Shown here: one piece after another, positions 1 through 7,800 of the stretch
How positions within the stretch are numbered: position 1 is the stretch's first letter
Layout of the letters: the number at the start of each line of letters is the position of its first letter
Assembly: GCA_031430555.1 (NCBI GenBank)
Contig: JANPBQ010000085.1
Location: 1-8,473 of the forward strand
Source of the DNA: UKL13-2 sp031430555
GTDB taxonomy: Bacteria; Pseudomonadota; Gammaproteobacteria; Burkholderiales; Usitatibacteraceae
DNA length: 8,473 bases
Direction of reading: 5' to 3'
Translations under genes and position numbers: made by a program
The notes under the pieces: model-generated
What the model saw: the letters and a program-made list of their open reading frames with translations, nothing else
Told to the model about the DNA's origin: nothing
The model's database searches: none

Positions 1-1214
1 GTGACTGCCCCGGCCTGCGCGCCGCCGGTATTGATGATGTCGCCGATATTGCTCTTGATCATGTCGTTGTAACTCTGCCAGAGCGGCATGCGCCATAGCG
101 GATCTTGCTCCGATTGCGAGGCATTGATCAGCGCGGCGGCCCAATCTTCGCGGTTGGAAAACAGCGCGGGCAATTCCGGCCCTAGCGCCACACGCGCGGC
201 ACCGGTGAGTGTGGCGAAATCGATGATGAGCTGCGGCTTTGATTCCGCTGCGAAGGTAAGCGCGTCCGACAGAATCACGCGGCCCTCGGCATCGGTGTTG
301 CCGATTTCGATATTGAGGCCTTTGCGCGTCGCAACGATCTCGCCCGGGCGATAGGCATTACCGGAAATCGCGTTCTCGACCGCCGGCAACAACATGTGCA
401 ACCGCAGCGGCAAATTGAGCGCCATGATGAGCCGCGCAATCCCCAGTGCGTGCGCGCCGCCGCCCATGTCTTTTTTCATGTGACGCATGCCGTCGGCACT
501 TTTAATATCCAGGCCGCCGGTGTCAAAGCAGACACCCTTGCCGACGATGGCGACGCGCGGATTTCTTTCCTCGCCCCAGGTGAGTTCGATCAATCGCGGT
601 GGGCGGTGGCTCGCACGCCCGACGGCGTGGATGGCGGGAAAATTGTGCGCGGGCAGATCGTCGCCGACCCATTCGCGGAAGGCGGCGCCAAATTCTTTGG
701 CGAGATTTTTCGCGACATCGGATAAATGTTCCGGTCCCATGTCTTCGGTGGGCGTATTGACGAGATCGCGGATCAACGTGCTCGCGGCAAGCACCTTCTC
801 GACGCGGGTCAGCGTGTCACTTTCGGCGACGATCAGATTCGCCGGCGCGCGTGGTGGCTTCTTGTAGCGTGTGAATTGATAGCTGCCGAGCCCCCAGCCG
901 AGCAACGTGGCGAACTCATCCAGCGTGTCGTGGTGGCTGGCAATCAGGTAGTCGCCCGCCGGCAACGCCAGCGGCAAATGCGCGAGCGCGTAAATATCCT
1001 CGGCACTTTTTACGCCCACCACCACCTCGGCGATGCCGCCGTCTGCGGAAGGGATCAATGCATGGCTACCGGGCTTGGCGCGAAAATCGGTCGCCGCGAG
1101 CCAGGTTTTGGCGCGCGCATCGGCGTGGCTGAGGAACGCGGCGTAATTATCCGTGTGGACAATGGTGAGCGGCGTTGCGTTGGCGCTGCGGCTCAGGTCG
1201 GTGACGATTGGCAT
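1..1214 (-). CDS. M17 leucyl aminopeptidase family protein (C-terminus outside window)
   Basis: This is a cytoplasmic two-metal aminopeptidase that removes N-terminal residues from peptides, as in peptide recycling. No ready-made translation existed because the stop lies beyond base 1; I read it by hand from ATG 1214-1212, giving 404 complete codons. The M17 signature NTDAEGR is at residues 306-312. The metal and catalytic set of E. coli PepA maps with identical spacing: K226 and D231 (GKGVCFDTGG), K238, D249 (MKKDMGGG), D308, E310 and R312. The N-terminal part (about 1-180) is weakly conserved and shorter than in PepA, as in the roughly 450-residue branch of the family, so perhaps 50 residues are missing here. 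Upstream there is only a weak GGGG ribosome site. It lies 79 nt behind nupC on the same strand and could be cotranscribed. Peptide specificity cannot be told. The family assignment is very secure; the start is moderately secure. Confidence 0.95.
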   Translation of the reverse strand, partial: MPIVTDLSRSANATPLTIVHTDNYAAFLSHADARAKTWLAATDFRAKPGSHALIPSADGGIAEVVVGVKSAEDIYALAHLPLALPAGDYLIASHHDTLDEFATLLGWGLGSYQFTRYKKPPRAPANLIVAESDTLTRVEKVLAASTLIRDLVNTPTEDMGPEHLSDVAKNLAKEFGAAFREWVGDDLPAHNFPAIHAVGRASHRPPRLIELTWGEERNPRVAIVGKGVCFDTGGLDIKSADGMRHMKKDMGGGAHALGIARLIMALNLPLRLHMLLPAVENAISGNAYRPGEIVATRKGLNIEIGNTDAEGRVILSDALTFAAESKPQLIIDFATLTGAARVALGPELPALFSNREDWAAALINASQSEQDPLWRMPLWQSYNDMIKSNIGDIINTGGAQAGAV

Positions 1215-1251
1215 GTGTGGCCCCGAAATATTCGTGCAATCAAACTAGACC

Positions 1252-1279
1252 CGTCGTTCCCGCGCCGGCGGGAGCGACG
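1252..1279. repeat. REP-like GC-rich palindrome between nupC and the aminopeptidase
   Basis: A 28-nt inverted repeat has two 12-nt arms, starting CGTCGTTCCCGC, around the tetraloop GCCG. Eleven pairs are Watson-Crick and one is a G-T pair. On the minus strand, the direction of transcription, it follows the nupC stop by 14 nt and is not followed by a T-run, so it is not a standard intrinsic terminator. The TCGTTCCCGC..GCGGGA core resembles the dispersed extragenic palindromes known from many proteobacteria. It may protect the nupC mRNA 3' end or reduce read-through into the aminopeptidase gene. Whether it is repeated elsewhere in this genome cannot be seen here. Confidence 0.6.
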
Positions 1280-1293
1280 TAATTCTCTAACCG

Positions 1294-2538
1294 TCAATAA
1301 ATGATCCCCACCAGCGCCCCGCACGAAAGCGTCGCCAACGTTCCTGCAATCAGACTCTTATATCCCATGTCGATGATGTCGTCGCGCCGCTCGGGGCAGA
1401 TCGAGCCCAAGCCGCCGATGATGATGCCGATCGAGGCGAAATTGGCGAAGCCGCACAGCGCGTAAATCATGATCACGCGGCTGCGCTCAGCCATCGCGGT
1501 CGGTCCCATTTTGGCGAGGTCCAGGAAAGCGATAAATTCGTTCAACACTGTCTTGGTACCCATCAGTGCACCGGCCGTTTGCGCTTCCGCCCAAGGAATA
1601 CCAATCAGCCACACCACCGGTGCCATGAACCAGCCGAGGATGCCTTGCAGCGTCGGCCCCGCACCCTTTTCGAACGGTATGCCGAGAATCATGTTGGTGA
1701 GTGCGATCAACGCGGTCAACACAATCAGCATCGCGGCGACATTGATGTAGCTCGCGACACCATCGACTGTGCCTTGCGTCACGGCATCCATCAGGCTGCT
1801 CGAGGGTTTGTCGACGGCGATGTCGCCATCGGTCACAGGCCCCTCGTGCGGAATCATCAGCGCCGAGAACGCCACCGCCGCCGGCGCGCTGATGAACGAG
1901 ACGATCAGCACATGGCCGATCGCATCCGGCACCACCGGCGCGAGGATGATGCCGTATAACACCATCACCGTACCCGCAATGCCGGCCATACCGCCCGCCA
2001 TGGTGATGAATAATTCGCCGCGCGACAATTTCGCGAGGTAGGGCTTGATGAACATTGGCGCTTCGACGGTGCCGAGAAAGATATTTGCCGCCGTGGATAC
2101 CCCCACCGCGCCGCCGACGCCGATCGATTTTTTCAATACCCACGAAAACGCATTCACGATCATTGGCAGGATACGCAAGTAAAACAACAATGAAGACAGC
2201 GCCGAGACGACGATGATCAACGGCAAGGCGTTGGTCATCAAAATGAATGGGCTGCGGCCCTCTTCGATCTTGAACGGCGTATCCGCGCCGCCTAAATAGC
2301 CGAATACAAACTTGGTGCCTTCGCGCGTCGCCGCCGCCACGCCGTTCAACGCGTCGTTCAACAGCATCGACATTTCCTTGAACCACGGAAATTTGAACAA
2401 CAGCAAGAACAGCACCACTTGCAACACGATCGCGCCGAACACCGTGCGCCAATTGATGACGTTGCGCTTTTCCGAAATCGCCCACGCGAAGACAAACAAC
2501 AGGATAAAACCCATCAGGCTTTGCAGGGCGAGTGGCAT
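1294..2538 (-). CDS. nupC: NupC-type concentrative nucleoside transporter (CNT family)
   Basis: This inner-membrane symporter imports nucleosides using an ion gradient. The 414-residue product matches the usual bacterial CNT length and is almost wholly hydrophobic, starting with membrane segments near residues 2-21 and 29-50 and ending in one at 393-414. The CNT fingerprints are present: GTVEAPMFIKPYL with E159, GTKTVLNEFIAF with N333 and E334, and NFASIG with N366 and S369. They correspond to E156, E332, N368 and S371, nucleoside-contacting residues of Vibrio cholerae CNT. The first motif reads G-T-V-E where VcCNT has G-Q-T-E, so base preference should not be copied from that protein. The start is supported by AGGAG 9 nt upstream (2548-2552). 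The gene diverges from a secreted 5'-nucleotidase 158 bp away, which could supply its substrate. The coupling ion (H+ or Na+) is undetermined. Confidence 0.96.
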   Translation of the reverse strand: MPLALQSLMGFILLFVFAWAISEKRNVINWRTVFGAIVLQVVLFLLLFKFPWFKEMSMLLNDALNGVAAATREGTKFVFGYLGGADTPFKIEEGRSPFILMTNALPLIIVVSALSSLLFYLRILPMIVNAFSWVLKKSIGVGGAVGVSTAANIFLGTVEAPMFIKPYLAKLSRGELFITMAGGMAGIAGTVMVLYGIILAPVVPDAIGHVLIVSFISAPAAVAFSALMIPHEGPVTDGDIAVDKPSSSLMDAVTQGTVDGVASYINVAAMLIVLTALIALTNMILGIPFEKGAGPTLQGILGWFMAPVVWLIGIPWAEAQTAGALMGTKTVLNEFIAFLDLAKMGPTAMAERSRVIMIYALCGFANFASIGIIIGGLGSICPERRDDIIDMGYKSLIAGTLATLSCGALVGIIY

Positions 2539-2547
2539 AAGAATTGG

Positions 2548-2552
2548 CTCCT
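2548..2552 (-). promoter_or_regulatory. Ribosome binding site of nupC
   Basis: AGGAG on the minus strand, 9 nt before the ATG at 2538. It is a strong Shine-Dalgarno match and fixes the nupC start. Confidence 0.75.
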
Positions 2553-2586
2553 GGCGCGATGCCGGAAAAATGGAAGGGAAGGCGGA

Positions 2587-2616
2587 ATCATACCGGGGAA
2601 CGTGAACGCTTGTCTT
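2587..2616 (-). promoter_or_regulatory. Candidate sigma70-type promoter of nupC
   Basis: On the minus strand a -10 box TATGAT (2592-2587, 5 of 6 to consensus) lies 18 nt after AAGACA (2616-2611, 4 of 6 to TTGACA). The predicted start of transcription is near 2580, giving a leader of about 41 nt before the nupC ATG. This is a pattern match by eye with an untested start site. Confidence 0.4.
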
Positions 2617-2653
2617 TCATGGCGACGCGCGCAAGGGCGTTTGGTGGCTGGCG

Positions 2654-2659
2654 TAAAAT
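2654..2659 (+). promoter_or_regulatory. Possible -10 element for the nucleotidase gene
   Basis: TAAAAT lies 37 nt before the ATG at 2697, at the right distance for a leader of about 30 nt. No convincing -35 box sits 16-18 nt upstream (2631-2636 reads GCAAGG). If it is real, it probably depends on an activator or another sigma factor. Confidence 0.25.
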
Positions 2660-2696
2660 GGCGCGCTACTTCCCTCAAAACGCGAAAGTCACGTTC

Positions 2697-4442
2697 ATGA
2701 AACGAGTGCGGTTGCCGCTGGTTTGCCTTCTCATTTACCTGGTTGGCGGATGCGCCACCGTCGGGCGCGATGCCGTCAAGACGCCCTCCGCGTCAACGAT
2801 TGACGTAAAACTCATCGCCTTCAACGATTTTCACGGCAACCTGAAAACGCCCGGACTGCGGGTGCCGGTGGCGGACGCGAGCAAGTCGACCGGCTTTCGA
2901 TTCGAAGCCGCTGGCGGCATTGAACAATTTTCAGCGCTCGCGCAAAGCCTGAAAGCGAAGAATCCGAATCACGCGATGGTGTCGGCGGGTGATATGGTCG
3001 GCGCGACACCGTTGTTGTCGGCGTTGTTCAAAGATGTGCCCACGATTGAAGCCATGAATCTAGTCGGCATTGATTTTCACGCGATTGGCAATCACGAATT
3101 TGATCACGGCATTACGCACCTCAAGCGCCTGAAAAACGGCGGCTGCAAAGTCGATGACAAAACCGGGCAGCCCGATTGCGAGGGCCGCGCGCCGTTTGCC
3201 GGCGCCAATTTCACTTTCCTTGCCGCCAACGTGATCGAGGAATCCACCGGCAAGCCGCTGTTTCCCGCGTGGGGCTTCAAGGAATTCGAGGGCATCAAGG
3301 TGGCGTTTATCGGCATGACCTTGCGCGACACGCCGAGTCTCGTTCACTCTGAGAGTACACGGGGTCTGCGGTTTCTCGACGAGGTCGAGACGGTCAACGC
3401 ATTGGTTCCGCAGATTCGCGTGCAGGGCATTGAAGCGATCGTGGTGCTTTGGCATCAGGGCGGTTTGCAATCCGGTGGCTTTGACGAGTGCGTCAATTTC
3501 GAGAGCGACAATGGTTTCAAGGAAATGGTCGAGCGCTTCGATGCGGCCATCGACGTGGTGATCAGCGCGCACACCCACGTCCATTACGTTTGCCATTTCG
3601 GCGGCAAACTTGTGACCAGTGCCAACAGTTTCGGCACGATGCTCACTGAAATTGACTTGAAACTGGATCGCGTCAGCCGCGATGTCGCCGGCAAATCAGC
3701 GCGCAATCATCTGGTGAACCCGACGGGTCCGAGAGATCAACGGCTCGCCGCACCGCTTGAGACTTACGTCGCGTTGGCAAAGCCGCTGGAAAATCGGATC
3801 GTGGCCAAAGCGACGCGGGAGCTTGAGCTTAATCGTGTCGCGCTCGACGAAACCGAAATCGGCAATTTGGTGGCGGATGCTCACCAGTCGGCCGGGCCGA
3901 TTTCAAAAAATCGCGGGGACAATCCATCTTTGTCGGCGGCCCATTTTGTCGTCAATGACCCCCAGGCGATTGCATTCAACAATCCCGATTCGGTGCGCTC
4001 GCCGCTGATTCCGGCGGCGGACGGTAGCGTCACCTATGGCGATTTGTTCAAGATCCAGCCGTTCCAGAACAACCTCATTGCGATGACACTCACGGGCGCG
4101 CAGATCAAGGAAGCGCTGGAGCAGCAATTCACCGGTGACCGCGTTCGCATCATGGGGGTGTCGCGCGGCTTTGCCTATAGTTGGGATGACTCGCGCCAGA
4201 AGGGTGACAAGATCATTGCCGACTCGATCACGCTCAACGGCATCATGATCAAACCGGATGAGCGCTACCGTGCCATAGCCAATAGTTTTCTGGCCGCCGG
4301 CAGCGAAGGTTTCAGCGTCTTTTCAACGGGCACAGATCGGGTTGTCGGATTGCTCGATGTTGACGCACTAGGCAACTACTTGTCTGCCGCATCGCCGTAC
4401 ACACCGCCACCCCTGGGAAAACGCATTTCCCGCCGCAATTGA
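2697..4442 (+). CDS. Lipoprotein bifunctional metallophosphatase/5'-nucleotidase (UshA type)
   Basis: It hydrolyses nucleotides to nucleosides and phosphate outside the inner membrane. The frame is open from 2544, but I start at ATG 2697 because it yields a lipoprotein signal (KRVR, hydrophobic 6-18, VGGC with lipidated C19) and leaves the divergent promoter region free. The product is 581 residues. The N-terminal metallophosphatase domain (about 36-325) has the full two-metal set: D44 and H46 (NDFHGN), D99, N132 and H133 (GNHEFDHG), H253, H292 and H294 (AHTH). A Cys pair, C150 and C161, may form a disulfide. The C-terminal 5'-nucleotidase domain (about 370-560) keeps NLVADA, R434, TYGDLFKIQPF (446-456) and LTGAQIKEALEQQF. 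Oddities: the usual NxGGIR is NPDSVR (429-434) and the usual GGDGF is GSEGF (535-539), so substrate preference may differ. The ribosome site is weak (GAAAG, 8 nt away). The neighbouring divergent nupC supports a role in nucleotide salvage. Confidence 0.93.
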   Translation: MKRVRLPLVCLLIYLVGGCATVGRDAVKTPSASTIDVKLIAFNDFHGNLKTPGLRVPVADASKSTGFRFEAAGGIEQFSALAQSLKAKNPNHAMVSAGDMVGATPLLSALFKDVPTIEAMNLVGIDFHAIGNHEFDHGITHLKRLKNGGCKVDDKTGQPDCEGRAPFAGANFTFLAANVIEESTGKPLFPAWGFKEFEGIKVAFIGMTLRDTPSLVHSESTRGLRFLDEVETVNALVPQIRVQGIEAIVVLWHQGGLQSGGFDECVNFESDNGFKEMVERFDAAIDVVISAHTHVHYVCHFGGKLVTSANSFGTMLTEIDLKLDRVSRDVAGKSARNHLVNPTGPRDQRLAAPLETYVALAKPLENRIVAKATRELELNRVALDETEIGNLVADAHQSAGPISKNRGDNPSLSAAHFVVNDPQAIAFNNPDSVRSPLIPAADGSVTYGDLFKIQPFQNNLIAMTLTGAQIKEALEQQFTGDRVRIMGVSRGFAYSWDDSRQKGDKIIADSITLNGIMIKPDERYRAIANSFLAAGSEGFSVFSTGTDRVVGLLDVDALGNYLSAASPYTPPPLGKRISRRN

Positions 4443-4638
4443 GTCTTCGCGTGTCGGCCTGATTCCTGCGGGCGGAATGCGCTGTTGTACGGGCGCAACA
4501 ATTTCTTGCCTTCAACTATCAGAAATCTAGCCTCCGATATTAACGTGTCATTCGAGGATTCCATTGGAAGTCCTTGTTGGCATTGATTTTATTGTTTCAA
4601 CGTGGCCCGTATCCTGACTGATTGGTTCACTTATAGTC
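4443..4638. other. Intergenic region after the nucleotidase gene, no gene seen
   Basis: No coding region is supported here. It contains only weak hairpins: ATTCC..GGAAT at 4462-4478, TGTTGT..GCAACA at 4483-4500 followed by ATTTC, and an imperfect one at 4555-4574 (AGGATTCC, loop ATT, GGAAGTCCT with one bulged G). The second might weakly end the nucleotidase transcript; none has a proper T-run. With the promoter and leader that follow, the whole gene-free stretch is 4443-4807. Confidence 0.5.
4483..4500 (+). terminator. Weak candidate terminator of the nucleotidase gene
   Basis: A 6-bp stem TGTTGT/GCAACA (one G-T pair) with a 6-nt loop starts 40 nt after the stop codon and is followed by ATTTCTT. 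The stem is short and the T-run broken, so termination here would be inefficient or Rho-assisted. Confidence 0.2.
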
Positions 4639-4667
4639 TTGAATCCGTCATAATCGCCCGCTATAAA
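4639..4667 (+). promoter_or_regulatory. Sigma70-type promoter of the TonB-dependent receptor gene
   Basis: TTGAAT (4639-4644) and TATAAA (4662-4667) are separated by exactly 17 nt, a strong match to the consensus. Transcription would begin near 4674, giving a leader of about 134 nt before the ATG at 4808. A second, overlapping candidate is TTCACT (4626-4631), 17 nt, CATAAT (4649-4654). A separate promoter argues that the receptor gene is transcribed independently of the nucleotidase gene. Confidence 0.6.
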
Positions 4668-4795
4668 GCTGTATATAAATCTGGCCCTGAATTCTTGAAT
4701 TCCGGCGCGATTTTTTTGTGCTGAAACGCAGTTTTCCGTTCGGGCAAATGGGCGAAATCCGTAGCACTTCCCGTCACTATCTTCACCATCATTCC

Positions 4796-4799
4796 GGGG
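4796..4799 (+). promoter_or_regulatory. Ribosome binding site deciding the receptor start
   Basis: GGGG lies 8 nt before the ATG at 4808. It is a moderate site, but together with the signal peptide that begins at this ATG it favours 4808 over the in-frame GTG at 4718. Confidence 0.45.
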
Positions 4800-4807
4800 T
4801 CAAAATC

Positions 4808-7800
4808 ATGAACAGCATTACTCGAGTGCGCCTTTCCAAACTCGCGCTGGCCGTCGCCATAGCATTGGGTTCAGTGTCAGCGTTCGCGCAGAACACCACG
4901 TCCGCCATCGGCGGTCGCATCACCGGGGGCGACGGCAAGGCCGTCGCCGGCGCGCAAGTGACCGTTCGCCATATAGAATCCGGTTCGGTCAGCAACCTCA
5001 CCACCGATGCCGAGGGGCGCTATCTGGCGCGTGGTCTGCGCACCGGCGGCCCCTACACGATTACCATCGCCAAGGATGGCTTGAACGACAAGCGTGAAAA
5101 CGTCTATCTGCAACTCGCCGAAACCGCCAGCATCGATGCCAAGCTCGGCGGCGCGACCCAGACGGTCGATACCATTGTTGTAACCGGCCAGAATGTCGGC
5201 TCCGATAAGTTCAGCAACACCGCGATGGGTGCCACCACCAGCATTGGCCGCGCCGAACTGGACGCTTTTGCATCGGTGCAGCGCAACCTGCAGGACTATG
5301 CGCGTATGGACCCTCGCGTTGCGCAAACTGACAAACAACAAGGCGAAATTTCAGCCGCCGGCCAGAACATTAAGTACAACTCGCTGACCATAGACGGCGT
5401 CACCACTAACGACACGTTTGGCCTTGAATCGAACAATTCGCCGACCGCCAAACAGCCGATCTCGATCGACGCGATCCAGTCGGTGCAAGTCAACGTCTCG
5501 AACTACGACGTAACCCAGAAGGGCTATACCGGCGCAAATATCAATGCGGTCACCAAATCGGGCACCAACGATTTCAAGGGCAGCATCTATTACATTACGC
5601 GAGACGACAAGCTGGTTGGACAGCGTTATAACCGAGCCACCGAGGTCTACTCCGATGCGCCTGCGTTCAAGGAAAACACCAAAGGCGTGACCTTGGGTGG
5701 GCCGATTATCAAGGACAAACTGTTTTTCTTCGCCTCGTACGAGGAACTGGAAAGCACCCGAAACGTTCCGGACATCGGCCTGATTGGAGGCAGCAGCGGC
5801 ACCACTGTTCCCATAACCCCTGCTTTCGTGTCGTCAGCCGCCGCACTCGCATCGAGCCAGTATTCGCTAAACATAGGCACAGCAGACCCGGTTACCGGCG
5901 CCAAATTACTGGTCAAGGACACGTTGCTCAAGCTCGACTGGAACATCAGTGCGCAACATCGCGCGAGCGTTCGTTATGCCAAGACCGAGCAGACAGAGCC
6001 GCAGTTCCCTGACTACTTCCCTAATCAGATGACGCTGAGCTCACATCTTTTCACACAGGTCAAGGAAATTGAAACGATAGTCGGACAATGGTTCGCCGAC
6101 TGGACGCCCACGTTTTCGACCGAAGCCAAGTTTTCGACGCGCGATTACAAGAGCAAACCCGTCAACACGGTGGACACCCCCGAGATCAAGCTGAATCTCA
6201 CAGGCCCACTGCCTGCCGGTGCACTGGCCTCTTTCGGCACAGGTACCCGCGGTATCATTTTTGGGACAGAACGCAGCCGTCATTTCAATAACCTGGCGAC
6301 TGAGACTCAGGACGCCTACCTTGGCGCGAACTGGACTCTAGGCACGCACGAAGTGAAGTTCGGTTCCGACTACAGCGACAACAAGATTTTCAACGCGTTC
6401 GTGCAGAACACCAGAGGCAACTATACGTTTTCTTGCGTAAACAGCAGCGCTACCTTTACCTACACGTTTGGCGCCGTCACTTGCGGAGGAGCATCAGCTT
6501 CGACTTCGGCGGTGATTGAGCAGGCAGTGCTGGAAAACTTCAGTCGCGGACGTCCCAGCGCATATACTCTGCAAATTCCCGCGCCCGGCAAGGCGATCAC
6601 CGATGCGACGGCGAACTTCACCCTGAAGAACCTGGGTGTTTTCCTGCAGGATACTTGGGCCATCAACAGCAACTTGACTGTTTCAGCCGGCATTCGACTT
6701 GACTCACTCAGTGTCCCCGAGAGGCCGATCGCGAATGCGGCGGCTGCGGCAGCGCCTGTCAAGGGCAGCGTTTCAGGTAATACGATTGTGAGCGCGACCG
6801 GTGGATTCGGTCTGGACAATACCCAAACCATCGACGGCACAAATCTGTATCAGCCCCGGGTTGGTTTCAACTACACATTCGACAGCGCACGTCCAACCCA
6901 ATTGCGCGGTGGCTTCGGTCTGTTCCAAGGGGGCGCGGCCAACGTCTGGCTTGCCAATCCATTTCAGAATACGGGTGTAGTGCGGCGTACCGTTACCTGT
7001 TCGGGGGCCCCGGGGGGGACAACCGCGTGTCCAATAACGGGTGGGTTCTTCAGCGCCAATCCTGCGACCCAGCCGACCAGCATCCCTGGTGTCGCCGCTG
7101 CCGCGGATGTGGACTTCGTCGACCCAAATATGGGCCAACCATCGGTTTGGAAAGCCAACCTGGGCTTCGAGCATGAATTACCTTTTGGTGGTTTGGTGTT
7201 CGGATTGGAGTACTTGTACACCAAGACCAAGCAAGGACTCTATTACCAGAATCTGAACATGGGTGAACCGACCCGTATTGGTACGGATGGTCGCGAGCTG
7301 TTTTATACGCCGCAATCATATGCCGCGAATTGCTGGGGGCCCGGAGCAGCTTGTGCCGGATTCGGCAACACAGCGCTGCGTAACCGTAGTTTCGCGACCG
7401 TGTTGCGCGTAGCGGGAACAGATAAGGGCGGTGGCAATTTGGCCACTGTCTCGTTAAGTCGTCCGACCAGCAAGGGTTGGGGCTGGTCGCTGGCTTATAC
7501 CTACACCAGTGCGAAAGAGGTGAGCCCGCTAACGTCGTCCACGTCGAATACAAACTTCCAGACCAGGGCAATTCTGAATCCCAACGAGGAGGTTGCGGCC
7601 AATGCGGCCTGGCTCGTCAGGAATCGTGTAAACGGTACGATGAACTGGCAATATAATTTCTTCGGAAGCTACAAGACGTCAGTTGGCCTGTTTGCCGAAA
7701 CGCGTAAGGGTAAGCCGTATAGCTGGACATTCGATAACGATGCGAACGGCGACGGTACCCAAAGCAATGACTTGATGTATATCCCGTCGGCGCCGGGCTC

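Noticed and set aside
726..1304. 192-codon plus-strand open frame
   Set aside because: It lies antisense to the M17 aminopeptidase, whose catalytic motifs are all intact, and its translation is rich in Arg/Ala/Gly with no recognisable family. It is a high-GC shadow.
1487..2485. 332-codon minus-strand open frame inside nupC
   Set aside because: It is a frame-shifted reading of nupC: Arg/His-rich and without membrane segments or motifs.
2544..2696. 51-residue N-terminal extension of the nucleotidase frame
   Set aside because: It would overlap the nupC ribosome site and promoter region and put the lipoprotein signal peptide in the middle of the protein. ATG 2697 gives a proper signal and lipobox.
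3060..3596. 178-codon minus-strand open frame
   Set aside because: It is antisense to the metallophosphatase domain and has no ribosome site or recognisable domain.
4577..4600. Possible sigma54 promoter (TTGGCA followed by TTGTT)
   Set aside because: The distance between the GG and the downstream element is wrong and the essential GC of the -12 box is missing.
4689..4717. GAATT..AATTC hairpin plus T7 as an intrinsic terminator
   Set aside because: The stem is only 5 A/T-rich pairs and 8 nt separate it from the T-run, so it would not terminate well. It also lies downstream of the receptor promoter.
4718..4807. 30-residue N-terminal extension of the receptor from GTG 4718
   Set aside because: It has no ribosome site, since a T7 run precedes it, and would bury the signal peptide that begins cleanly at ATG 4808.
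7050..7571. 173-codon minus-strand open frame
   Set aside because: It is antisense to the receptor barrel, with a composition unlike a real protein (many Trp, Cys, Ser and Arg) and no motif.
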